64,000 nucleotides of DNA from Arcuatula senhousia (lineage: Eukaryota > Mollusca > Bivalvia > Mytilida > Mytilidae), in assembly GCA_963971305.1 (NCBI GenBank), contig OZ020306.1, positions 61,540,686 to 61,604,685 of the forward strand, read 5' to 3'. A program made the position numbers and the translations under genes. Below are positions 35,606 through 48,200 of this stretch, piece by piece. How positions within the stretch are numbered: the stretch's first letter is position 1; the number at the start of each line of letters is the position of its first letter. The notes under the pieces were generated by a model that did not search any database, had not been told where the DNA came from, and saw only the letters and a program-made list of their open reading frames with translations.

Positions 35606-35697
35606 CTCAGAATCTGAAAAGGATTTTTAAAGAAAAAATAACGATTGCGACAGACGACGATAACGGGTGCCAAAGGATGGCTATAGCTCACCAAAAT
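35606..35697 (-). repeat. Truncated E1 terminus
   Basis: GGATTTTTAAAGAAAAAATAACG, GACAGACGACGATAACGGG, TGCCAAAGGATGGCTATAGC and TCACC parallel the end of copy B (27175-27265). The terminal hairpin is lost. Confidence 0.65.
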
Positions 35698-36114
35698 GGA
35701 TTGCATGGTACATGACGTTTTGATAAAATGATAAAAAAAAGAAAATAACAATATGATACATGTATCTTGTTTTATTATTATTATTTCATATGAATATATT
35801 GACTTTTTCATGTAGTTATACTGAAATTAGAAATATTCTATCAAATAAGATTTTACATTATTGTAAAAAACTTTGATAATTTACAAAACAATTTAAAATT
35901 CCATCGGATTTTCAAACAAGAAGATTGAGTTTTGCTAAGATAGTTCGGAAATTATATGTGTTGAAAGTCCAAAAGGGTAGCAACAAAACCGGAAAACAAG
36001 AACAAGGAAATAAAAAACATAAAAAAAAACTAAGAATATGTCCAAAAGACATAATGCCCCATCTCGCAACATTTATTTTTTTCCGCAAATACTAAATCAT
36101 CAACATGATTACTA

Positions 36115-36455
36115 TTAAGGCACTTGTCAGTCAGAAGGAATGGACTTTAACTTACATGTAACCATTCTTCTATAAGTGGTCATTCATGCGGAAAATATAG
36201 GTCAATGCCAACATCCGAAGCATGCACTGTTCTAAGCATCACTAGGTGCACCTACAATACAAATATATAGTTTATGTGGCACATGTCAGTAATAAGGAAT
36301 GGACTTTAACCATTCTTCTATACGTGGTCATTCATGCGGAAAATATAGGTCACATCCAGCATCCGAAGTATGCAATGTGCTTATCTTCACTAGATGCACC
36401 TACCATACCAATATGATTGATGTGGCATTCGTCAGTAAGTGGGAATTTTGAAATA
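36115..36455 (-). repeat. Two units of the E4 tandem core
   Basis: Reverse complement of the array at 52210-52800: GGAATGGACTTTAAC, ACCATTCTTCTATA, GTGGTCATTCATGCGGAAA, TATAGGTCA, CATCCGAAG-ATGCA, CACTAG-TGCACCTAC and TGTGGCA occur twice about 150 bp apart. An isolated relic without identifiable ends. Confidence 0.75.
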
Positions 36456-36509
36456 TGGGATTTTAGAGGATTTTCTATTATTTTTTTTTGTGTTTTATTT
36501 TGTCGGATG

Positions 36510-36735
36510 TTCTGGCTGCTTTTTTATGTAACTATATCTTTTGCATTACTATTGATTGATTTTGAAATATCAGCAGCAAGAAATGAAGTTATGAAAAAGT
36601 AAGATAATTGAAATCTGATCTTCCGTCTTTCAGCTTCAGCAGTCGTAATTTTAATAACTTCCCATTTAATCTCTAAATGTTTGAAAGATAAAATGTCCTT
36701 GGCCAAGTCGAATTGTAACACAATAAACCAAATTA
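36510..36735 (-). repeat. Copy 2 of the 230-bp repeat pair
   Basis: Direct counterpart of 1846-2075. The minus-strand frame shares FQLS, ISKSINSNAKD and LAKDI words with the first copy. Unidentified; could be a remnant exon of a duplicated gene or a dispersed repeat. Confidence 0.5.
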
Positions 36736-37500
36736 GATGGTCTAAAGATCTTGGCGACAAACTTGCAACATGAACGTAGTATTACCGGGGTATACATTAC
36801 CATCTTTTAGTACTACTTGTAAAAGTAGATTTGATTTGAAGTAAAATTTCATTCGGCACCTTGTAAAACATGGCGTACGGGCAGGATACTGAAACTAAGT
36901 TAACGAAAACGAGTTAGAATGATTGAGATTAAAACAGTTGTGGGTTTTTCTCGCCCATATTATGTTCAACTACAAACTCCCTTTTTGGTTCAACAAAGTC
37001 TTATTTTGTGTAATGGCAACCCTCGAGGGCATTCTGAAACAATTTAATTTACGCATTTGATTCATATAACAATTTCTAAAATTTGAATTCATATCATGAT
37101 TTTGAGTGTCCTATAAAAAGGCTTTCTTACGACTTTTATATATATAAGTATTTTGAATTGAATTGAAATTTTACCAGTGCACAATATATTGTTTTAAATT
37201 CATGATGTTGGTTGTTCTTCATAATTTGAATGCGTGTTTTTTTTTCAGTATGTTGTCAGTATATTGTTTTGCTTGACACTTTCCTTGTTTTGTCTTTTTC
37301 TGTCATTTGGTGATGATCATCTTGATAATGGTATTTACATGCTTCTTTGGTATCTATTTAAGGAAGCAAAGAAGTTTGGAAAAATCAGCATTTTTTTAAC
37401 GCACAAGGCAACACCAGCACGAACAATCATATAAATCAACGCATGAAACTCACATAAAACAACTATACAACAATCAGCTACGCAAACTCACGTCGGAAAC

Positions 37501-37548
37501 AGTCCGTCATCGTCATCATCATCATCGTCGTCGTCGTCGTCGTCGTCG

Positions 37549-37598
<50 letters not shown>

Positions 37599-37657
37599 GT
37601 TGTCATCGTCATCTTTGTCGTCGTCGTCGTCATCATCATCATCATCATCATCATCAA
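37501..37657. repeat. Trinucleotide microsatellite (ATC/GTC)n
   Basis: An almost uninterrupted run of ATC and GTC triplets of about 155 bp. On the minus strand it reads GAT/GAC and continues the frame of the adjacent reverse-transcriptase remnant as poly-Asp. It most likely derives from the element's 3' tail. Confidence 0.95.
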
Positions 37658-37659
37658 AA

Positions 37660-37970
37660 TGTAAGCACTGGTTTAGGGTCGACACACTGATATCATCCAG
37701 TCTGTGTCGAAATTGTCCCATTGTAGATGCAGCTTGGAGGGATGGAGTTCTAAGAGAGTATGGCGGCTGGTAAGGAGTATTTGAATAGTGGTCTAGTCTA
37801 TTGTATATCTGCCTGATGTTGTTAACAGCCGAGCCTCGTGTCCTGGTGGATTGGATATATAGGAAGTTGTGTATTTGTACCTCAAATATGTGGTTGATGA
37901 TCTTGAAGAACATGGCCACTCTGTGTCTGGCTCTTCTGTGTTGTGGAAATCTAAAGGGAAAAGACACTTC
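37660..37970 (-). pseudogene. C-terminal remnant of a non-LTR retrotransposon reverse transcriptase (ORF2)
   Basis: The minus-strand frame contains RVAMFFKIINHIF, then STRTRGS, then a stretch with YSLRT and TPSLQAASTMGQFRHRL. This order (R-x-MFxKIxN, then RTRG, then a hydrophobic RT-x-x-x-W/L-N-LP-like segment, then FRHRL) matches the far C-terminus of LINE ORF2 proteins. The catalytic reverse transcriptase and endonuclease domains are absent, and the expected Trp-Asn-x-Leu-Pro core is degraded. A simple GAT repeat follows, as in LINE clades with trinucleotide tails (for example RTE); the clade is not certain. A 5'-truncated, dead insertion. Confidence 0.6.
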
Positions 37971-38879
37971 AAACAGAACATAATTTGACGTCTAAAATGT
38001 TTCTAGGAAAAAACTTTGACGAAAAAATCAAATATTGATCTGTTCATTTTTTGTGTTCTTTCCGCTGTCTTGTTGCCTTACAGTGGCACAAATATTGTTA
38101 AAACATTTTCATTAAAATGGAAAAAAAAAACACAAATAGTTTAATAGGGGTGATAAATTTTTTCTTGTAAAATTTATACCGAAAACTGAAAGAAGGATGT
38201 TGTCTTTAGGACATGGAATTGGAATAGAAACTTTTTGCGGTACAAACTTCCAAATTTAATGTCGTATTCATTTTCTAGCAATGGGTTTGTTTTCTGTCCA
38301 CTTTTCTGAAATTTCATCTCTGTTAAAAAGCAAGTTTGAAATAAAATTTCTTTTCATTTTCAGTATAAGTTCACTGACATTTTTTTTTTCCTTCTCCAAA
38401 CACTTAAAACTGTTTTTTCATACATGTTAGGATCAAACAAATTTAATGAAAGAAATGTTTTCCGCAAACAGTTTTTTTTCTCATTTTTCACGCAAGTTAT
38501 ACCAAAAATGGCATTTTCTTAATAGAAATATTTGTTTGCTTTATTTCCCTGATAAACATTTTTAAACAAATCCAAAAAGTAAAAAATCTGTATTTCAGGG
38601 CGGTTTTGAGGGAAAATTAACATTAGGAAATAGACATGATCAGAAAAGCTGGAAAAGTCTAAATGTCAAATAATCAGTTTAAGGACAAACTACGGTGGAG
38701 GGAGTTAAACCCTTCGTTTCAAAAAAATTCTATTCTATTCTACTTACTTACTGAGGAATTCGATTTTTACATATAGACCTAAAAAGAGCAAAATAAATCT
38801 TTGAAAAAAAATATAGAAAATTGGGATTTTCTGTCCTATGCTTTATTCAGTTTTACAAAATTATTGGGAGCCTCGTGTT

Positions 38880-39049
38880 TAACTTAGAACTCCATAGTTT
38901 CGTTTCGTCTTTCGATCCGTAAAATTGATGTTTATCCGGAAGTTGTTTCTTGTGACTCAAAATCAGACTTTGTTGACATTTTTAGGGTTTTCACATCTTT
39001 TCCACTATTCTAAAGCAAAACGTGAAGTTGTTCGAAAGCAATCAACAGA
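38880..39049 (+). promoter_or_regulatory. Putative 5' UTR and promoter-proximal region of CHMP4
   Basis: Immediately upstream of the start codon. No TATA box is seen. A CCGGAAGT word at 38936-38943 matches the ETS/GABP consensus common in housekeeping promoters, which suits an ESCRT gene. The transcription start is not determinable here. Confidence 0.3.
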
Positions 39050-39233
39050 ATGAGTTTACTAGCAAAAATGTTTGGGAGCGGGAAGGGTAAAAACAAAGCG
39101 CCAACACCACAGGAGGCGATTCAACGGTTGCGAGAAACAGAAGAAATGTTAGAGAAAAAACAAGCTTTTTTAGAAAAGAAAATAGACTCAGAAGTGGCAA
39201 CTGCTAAAAAGAATGCTGCAAAAAATAAAAGAG
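39050..39233 (+). CDS. CHMP4: CHMP4 exon 1
   Basis: Encodes MSLLAKMFGSGKGKNKAPTP onward to KNKR plus the first base of an Ala codon. Donor GTATTA. The continuation to an in-frame stop at 39254-39256 is intronic read-through. Confidence 0.95.
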
Positions 39234-42200
39234 GTATTATATCTCAGGTCAATTAAACAATAAAGCAATGTCATATAAGTTCTACAGAAAATTTATGGGT
39301 TTATGAAATTATTCATTACAAAGATGATGACAAGACACAATTGGGTACCACTGCACTTTAGCCTAACTTTAACTCTCCTTGCCTAAAGTTTAGGCAAGGA
39401 GAGTTAAGATCGACCTCCTATTGGTCTACAAAATCCAGTTTGGCCGATCCCTATAGATTTGTGTATTTCTCGTGTTTCACATAACCTGTTGTTTATACAA
39501 GAAGCACCTTTTGTGCAGTGGCAGATTCAAAGGGAAGCGGTGGGGGCCTACAGTGTACGCCCCCCCCCCCATTATTTTTTTCTGTATTAAATTGACTAAG
39601 CAACTTCAAATTTTCAGCAATTACGCCCCCCTTTCGTGGCATCGTGCATTCAGATCTGCATTATAATGTCTTCCCAAAACAGTATCAATAATTAGAATTC
39701 TAGTGGATCCGTCCCCAAACTTGTCCGTCCCCTAGTTGATCCGGCCCCAAGTAGATCCGTCCTTGGTTGATCCGTCCCTTAGTTGATCCGTCCTCCAGTA
39801 GATCCGTCCCCAATAATATATAATGTATTAGTTATACATGTTAATAGTTGACGGGTATAGGCACATGTTTAAGACATATATATAGTAACTTAATTACGTG
39901 ATTAAATTGCAAGTTAACTTGTTGATTTGGAGAAAAAGTAAGTGGAAAAAGTTTATAAATATAAATGAAGTGTTGTGTGCGCAAATTTAGGTTCTCTTTG
40001 CTTTTCACCAATAAGTAATGATCATTTTTGCATTACATATTTTCAGGTTTGAACCTTAAGCTTATATAGCAATTTATTTCAGAATATTCTCAGAAATATT
40101 GAGGAAAGATATAGTTTTGATACTTTAAAAGTTTTAAAGATTCTTTTTAAATATTACATTAAGACGGACATATACGATGCCGTCAACTTTTTCCACGCCG
40201 TCTGAGGATGAAAATAACAAATTTTCGATGACCAGAAACCTATCTATACACTCACTCTGATCTGCGACAGCATTTTGAAACTCGGAGGAAGTCTTCTTCA
40301 ATTCAAAGGATATAGAATCAAAATGTTTTTAAATATGTTTCTACATTTTGTGTTAGTTCTGTTGTTTTTAGGGGCGTATTTGTAAGACATAATACTATCC
40401 GAACTAAATTCTATCCAGAGGAGAGTATTCAATGTGAAATATTTTCCCTAGGACACTATTCAATTATAGAAAAGTTTCCACCCATATGAAAAAGTATCCA
40501 CTGTTTAACCATTCATTCCTCACAAAGAAGTGAAATGTCGGAAAGTATCTTATGAGTATTTAATTTTGTCTACTTGTAAAACTGGTTTTTGAGTTGACCA
40601 TGTGTTGACACTGAACTGTTTTAACGTGTCAAATTAATTTGATAATCTTTATCATTGTAATATTTTGATTAATATTCCCATATTTGGTCGATTAAATAAG
40701 GCCAGGCTATGACCTGACAAGCAAGGGGTATGTTGCATTATTGTAACTTAAACATTATTTAAAAACTCATGACTTTCGCTCATAATGCTGATTGCAACTA
40801 TCAGACAAAATAAGAGTAAAAAGCAGTACATTGTATCATAAATTTTGTCAAGACAAACACTTTGAATATTTTTCTCTTATGTTTTATAGTATTCTTTTTA
40901 GGTTTTTGAAACTATGAAATATTATCCTAGATAACAATTAACAACTAAAAACAATCCCAGAAGATATACTACTATCAAATATCATCCTGGATAACATTGA
41001 TAAAATCAAACAAAACTAGATGAAATATGGTCCAAGATAGTATTTAGTGATAAAATATTATCCTGGAGGATACTTAACTGGATAATTTCTAATTATGAAA
41101 AATTATCCTGCACATTTGTAAGATTTTATAATGTCCCCCATTTTAATATGTCCTCCAGACTATTTAAAATGGTAAATACTGTCCATAGACATAATTTTGC
41201 TATAAAATAATGTCCTGGACACTTTAAACATATAAAATTATGTCCATAGCTATGAAAAATTGTCCATCATATTAAATGCAGGAATAAACAAACAATTTCT
41301 CTATTCATACCCGATTACTTACTCAACAATATAACAATTCATTATTTTATGATAATATTATAACATATTAATTGGGAAACCTCATTTAATCCTTAAATCT
41401 GAATCTATGAAATAATGTCCATATGTATGAAAAATTGTCCATCATAATTCATAAAAGTCATTTGAATGAGATCTTTTTCAAAATATGAGTTTTAAATTTA
41501 AGTAGCATTAAATACATTTAATCAAAGAAGACAACTTAATAACAATCTAATTAAAAACCGGGAGTGATGCGAAATCGGTTTTAATTAAATTGACTAAATA
41601 ACTGCACTCAAAAAGTAAACATTGACTTATACTAATTAACTTTTCTGTCACCTAACAACTAAGTATTCAACTATGCTGTGGTTTCTACTTATTTTCTGGC
41701 ATATTTTTCATTTTGATAATATCAACAATAAAAATATGTTCAAATGTATTGTACGTGTATGGAGCAATATAATTTTGTCTTATTCTCTTATTTTATTGTA
41801 AAAGAAATCATTTCAATCAGTATGAGAGTGAAAAAGAGAAAGGTTTGCTGATATGCATTGCATGTGTCAACGGGCCCATAATTGGCTGAATAAAACTACT
41901 TAATACTCTATACTTTATAACAGAATTAAGTTAAACAATCACTTATATTGAGTTTTTAAAAAAATACTTTAAAATTACATAATGTCCACTAGAGCTGGTA
42001 TTTTTAAAAGGACAATTCTAAATGGCATCAGGAGGTATAAAATGTCCTACTAATGGACACTATTTAATAGCAGGGGACACTTGAAAATAGCAACTTTTCT
42101 GGAAATTATTGTCCTCCCGGACACTTTATCCCAGGACACTTTTTTGCCTTACACATTGATAAAATCATTAAACTTAAATTGAATAATATTATATGGTACT

Positions 42201-45200
42201 AGATAGTATTAAATGATGAAATATTATCCTGGGGGATATTATTTAACTATTAGATATCACCCTGTATAATATTGAGGATAATGTATCTTTGATTCTGGGA
42301 ATGAAGTTTGGTAATATTTTACTGGATATTTTCTAATTTGAAAAATTATCCTGGATATTACTTGTAAATGAAATATTATGCAGAGAGAAATTCAACAATC
42401 AAATATCATCCTTGATTATATTTTTAACTTAGATATAACAGATTATAGGGATAATCTGTAAAAAGAAATCGTGAACTTTTTGTAAGTAATTTGGTATTCA
42501 AAAGCTCCATTTCTCATTGATTGGATACATTGTATAACCTTTTACATGTATATGTAGGTGAACACTTTTCTGACAATATCAAGTTAAGAGGGACACAATT
42601 TGATAGCAATGGAAAACATTTAATAATAAGAAAGTATCTCTGGAGAATATTTAATATTAAATGTTTTCCAAAGGAAATTATTTCACGGGGGATACAATTG
42701 AATGTTACATATTGCATTTGCCCCAATTTTACAGATATGCGATATTTCATTTGCGCCACAAGCTTATATTTTTTTTGCGACACTGAAAAATCTTTCATTT
42801 TCGCTAGTCTCATGCAGGTAATGGTTATTAAAATTTGAATTTAGAGTTTTAGGTCAGCCTTTTCTAGCTGTGAGTTTAAACCCACTTTAAAGTCGTTTTT
42901 GTACATATGTTGAATTGCAATACAATACAATATTTATTTGTTTAAACACATTTACAATAAATGGTTATAACACAAGTTTATAACAAACGAAAAGTTATGT
43001 CAACTCGAGTCAAGATGGTCATAATTTTATCAGCTAATTCTTACAAGCTTTATGCGAGAACAGATCTGTAGAGTTCTAATGTGAATGTCCATGAGGATTT
43101 CGGTGTGATATTTGCACGATAGTGCTTAAATCTTTTATTTTGATTTTTTATGCAGATATCATGTTTTACACATTATTAGCTAAACATTGCTTTTACTGAA
43201 AAAAAAAATCCTTTATTTCATAAATGTTTCATTTTACCTTTATTATTTGCGCAAATGAAACATTTATGAAAGGGCGCAAATAAAGTGAAATGTATTTTTG
43301 GTGCAAAAGAAATAGTAATTGTAAAAAAAAACAATGCACCGGTTTTTATCTATATTGTCCCTTCCGATTGTAAATGTAAAAAAAAAACTTGAATATGAAA
43401 TGACTATTTTTATTGTATCCTATTTCAACTTCAAAAGGAAAAAAAAGAATGTTCCGAACTGTAGTGTTAAAGAAACCATACGGATCTCATGTCGAGGGAT
43501 TTTATTATAATAGTTAAAGTTTTTACAACGGCTTGTTGAATAAACATGTTGGGCTTGTTGGTGACAGGGCAAAATCAACACCTGTCAAAACACTGATCCA
43601 ATTTTATAAAACCAATTAGCGAATAGTAAAATTAATAGGTTTCCAAATTCTCTTCTTTTTTTTTTGTTAATAACCATTTCTTATAATTTTATAACTTAAA
43701 AGTCATATGGTATCGTTCTTGAAAAAAAGACTATTTCATTATATTTTAAACTGGGGACGGACCAACTAAGAACTAGAGGCCGGATCAACTAGGGGACGGA
43801 CCTACTGTGGACGGATCAACCGAGGACGGATCAACCTGGGGACGGAACCACCTGCGACCAATAATTATTAGAAAATCAATAGTTTATTGAAACATTTATG
43901 TAATGGTTAACAGAAATTCCAAACGATTTTTCTATGATGACCAAAATTTTATGAAATACATTCCGTCAGATTTAACTATGGACTTCTGATTGACACAACA
44001 ATGAAAATTAACGTCGTCATGAACAAGCCAATCATTAACAAAAACCACAAATCGTCACTCTGGAAAACCCAATGTTTAAAATAGTAAACATTATCGTAGA
44101 AAGTTAGTTGAGTTGATTGGCTGATTACTAAAATACTTTTAAAAATCACATGGTTTCCCATGAGGGCGTTTATTGGACCTGATGAATGGGTCGTGCAAAC
44201 ATGAAATCTGATTGAATATTGATGAATGGTTTACAAACGTTGCACACAGCTTCCATCTGATTGGGATTTCCTACTGTGACGATTTGCGGTTTTTGTTACG
44301 GATTGGCTTGTTCATGACGACGTAAATTTTCATAGTTGTGTAAATTGAAAGTCCATAGTTAAATCGGACGGGTTGTATTAATCATGGTTTATCATGTTAA
44401 TACTGTTTTGTGTTTGATATGTATCTTTAACATGTTTAACACAAATTTATCGTGACCGGTCTTACTGAATTTAGTGTAATTTAAATTTGGGTTTTACACA
44501 GTGATCAGATTGAATTTTTTTTCCCAATTTTCAAGTCAATCTGTCAAACATTTCATTGGTTGCATTGTTGAAGTGAAAATAATGCTGCTCCATTTTGTGA
44601 ATTGGGCCCTCACTGGAATTAAGTTAGCTGAGGGTTTTGTTAGCATATCTATGCCAAGTGGCCATGGGCAGTGAAAAAACTGTAGTACATGTACGTGTAG
44701 TTTTGGTTATTGGAAGTGCATTTTCAAAATTTATGATATTTTTAATCTTACATACATGTATTTCTAGCTGCCTTACAAGCATTAAAGAGAAAGAAGAGAT
44801 ATGAAAAACAACTACAGCAAATTGATGGAACTTTGTCAACAATCGAATTCCAACGAGAAGCCTTAGAAAATGCTAGCACTAACACAGAGGTTCTTAATGT
44901 AATGGGAAATGCTGCAAAAGCACTGCAAGCTGCTCATCAAAACATGTAAGTCTCCATAAATTGTCTACCAGGCATTAGAACATGTAAGTACATGTACTAA
45001 CAAAGAGGTTCTCAATGTAATGGGTAATGCTGCTAAAGCACTGCAAGCTGCTCATCAAAACATGTAAAAGAAAATAATGAGATGTGGAATAAGTGTACGC
45101 GACACAACCCACAATTAAACGGCAATTTAGAAAAACCACAATGGACAACCGCCATAAAATTGTCTTACATGCAAATTGCACAATGTATTTGTTTAAATGT

Positions 45201-48200
45201 CAAGTTACCTGACTGATATGTAATTTATGATAAAGTTATTCTCAGACTTTAATTGCTATGTTCAAACATGAATAAATGAACTACAAATCATAACCTAATG
45301 TATGAATACATGTATACAGAGATAGTAGTGAGATATTTGATAGAGAATAATGAGATGTGGAATAAGTGTATATGACGCAACTTACACAAACAAACAGCAG
45401 TTTAATCAACAATGGAAGACAACCAATGGCATTCAATGTGACCATCAGTTGCTGTTTAATTCTTGCATTTGCCCAAGATTAAAAATATAATATTTACCAA
45501 TCTACCGGTTACCAGTGAAATATATTTACATGTGAAACTTAGGGCACAACTAAAAAACATTAATTAGAAATTTGCACTTTCAGTGAAAAATTCATCAGCA
45601 CTCAAATTACCATAAAAATTAAAGGCTTGAAGTCAAATTGAGAAAAATAAGTACTGGTTCATATAACCTGATCACACAAAATACAATACATGGAGATTAA
45701 AAAGAAAATGCTAGTTGGAATAGTTTTACATGACACAATATCAACTATCAAATTGTTCAAATGTAATTTCAAAACAGCTAGCAGCCATAAGTGAGACCAG
45801 CATTGTTTAGAATTATTTAAATGCCTTATTAAATTTTTGATATCTTTTGCTAGGGACGTTGACAAGGTTCATGACTTAATGGATGATGTTGCTGAGCAAC
45901 AAGAAATAGCCAATGAGATATCAGAAGCCATATCTAATCCAGTAGGCTTTGGTCAAGATGCAGATGAGGTTTGTTATAACAGAAACTTTAAAATAAATGC
46001 ATATAAGAAGTACACACTAAAACCTGAATACACAAAAATTACTATAACAAAAATTACAATAAAAAAAAATTCAAGTTTACAAAAAGTGCAAATCAGTGCT
46101 TCGATGAATACTGAACAGAAAAAGAAACGCATATTTTTTTTATATTGTAAATGAAATTTTATGAATACAGTTACCTGTATGTTAAAATGTTGACTTAACA
46201 ATATTTTTCAATTTCATTTGACTATCTGATATGCTTCTGTAACCGCGGTTGCAAGAAGTGCATTTCACAAGCTCTTTCTACTACTGCTTAACATATTTCA
46301 ATAAAACTTTGGTTATGGATTGGAGCTCTAATCAGATAGCAAACCCAATTTTTAGTTTTGTTTGAAGAGCATAATTGCGCTGTAAACATTTTGCATTAAA
46401 AACAAAGCAACCGAAAGTTGAAACATCATCAGTGGTACATGACTACATGTTCTTTGCATAACAAAGCATTGTCGTAAGTTAAAGGCCCCCTACAACAAGT
46501 AACGTGCATGCCGATGATGCGTGTAAGCATGGTTTTTTTTGGAAATTTTAAGGAAATCCTTATGGAACCATTAACAGTGTAATGAACCCTTACTCCAATC
46601 CCATATCAAGTGTCAGATGATGATAACGAACGTTACTGTCAATACAATTTTGTGATGCTGAATTCATTGCAGTTATTGCTTAGAATTGAAATTACTTAAT
46701 TTTCTGACAAATGCTTAATGTTTTGTTCTTCATATACCATTAATTTGGTTGCCATAAATATTTAAAAAATGGTATACTATTTTTTATGTAGTGGTAGACA
46801 AATAAGAAATATGCATATGTTTTTTTTGTTCAGTATACATGTACTACAGAACATATTTTTTTCTCTTAGTTTTAAGGAAATGCATGTCAATGGTCATGTT
46901 CTCATCATTTTATCTGTATAAATGTATTGTTCTTTCACTACAATCTACTTATATTCAATCACAGGATGATCTTATGGCTGAATTAGAAGAGCTAGAACAA
47001 GAAGAATTAGACCAGAAATTATTGGATGTAGGTCCTATGGTTGACAACCTTCCCTCTGTCCCGTCAGAACCCCTTCCTGCAGCCAAGGCCAAAAGTAAGT
47101 ACAAAAATAATTGATTGAAAAAGTTTACATGACACAGCCCATTGAGAATAGAATAAAAGGGGGCATGAGTAGATTGACAAATTAAAGAACTTAAAAACAT
47201 GCAAAGAAATCAAAAATACAACAAAGTTCCAGACAATAAATTTTGATTAGTCTGACCATGTTTCGTCTCACGAAGACTCATCAGAGGCGCTCTACCAAAA
47301 AGATTGAAAATGCCATATATTATAAATATGAAGAGCATATAGAAATAAAAACCAAACATGCCAAACTAGAATCCAAATAATGACTTAGATCAACATATGT
47401 CAGGGGTACTAGGATCTTTAGAGTTTTGATAATTTCAAAATTAAATACAGATAATTTTATAGCTTTGATGTGTTATTCAACACAAAAGTGTTGATGCCAG
47501 AAGTGCATTGGGGAATTAAAACTCCACCAGTGTTAACCATCACAAACATGACAAATATAAATAAAAAATCTGTCAAAGTCAAAAATGGCAAGATTTTGAT
47601 AAACAGGAAGTAGGTGAGTGACATACCTGAAGTTATGGGACCCCCCCCCTGATGCTGTGTACCAAATATCAAGTGGCTGTGATTAGTAGTTGTTGAGAAA
47701 ACGGTTATGAAAATTTCTTCCCCGTACGCCGCCCGCCCAACATTCACCATTTTATAACCGGGATTTTTCACTCCGTGAAATTCGGCCAAAAATATAACTA
47801 ATTCCAAGACAATAAATTTTGATATGCCTGCACATGTTTGGTCTAATCAAGACTCATCAGAGAAGCTCCACCAAAAAGATTGAAAATGCCAGTAATCGTG
47901 ATAATCGTTCCGACTGGAGTTCGTGTTGTTGATTCATATTCAGTTATTTTGTGTTTCAGTGTTTTACATGTTGTCTGTTTTTGTCCCCTTCTTGTTGGTG
48001 TCTACTGGTTTTGTCTCTGCCCTTTCGGACTTTTGACATTTGGATACCCCATTGGTACCTCTTCTCTAACAATACACATATTACAATTTACACTTAGACT
48101 GATATAGGTCTTCTTTCCTAAATTTAAAAATGGTTTTAAGTAATAACAAAACTACCTACATGTATCTGGGATGATCAATCTCAACATTATATTGAAAATT

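Noticed and set aside
37488..37660. Poly-Asp protein
   Set aside because: It is a GAT/GAC microsatellite read in frame after a dead LINE fragment.
39523..39662. C-rich segment after CHMP4 exon 1 as a separate MITE
   Set aside because: End words GCAGTGGCAGATTC and GAATGCACGA-like mirrored bases are too weak to define boundaries.
47880..48107. 75-aa hydrophobic frame in CHMP4 intron 4
   Set aside because: T-rich repeat sequence gives Phe/Leu/Val by composition; no domain and intronic.
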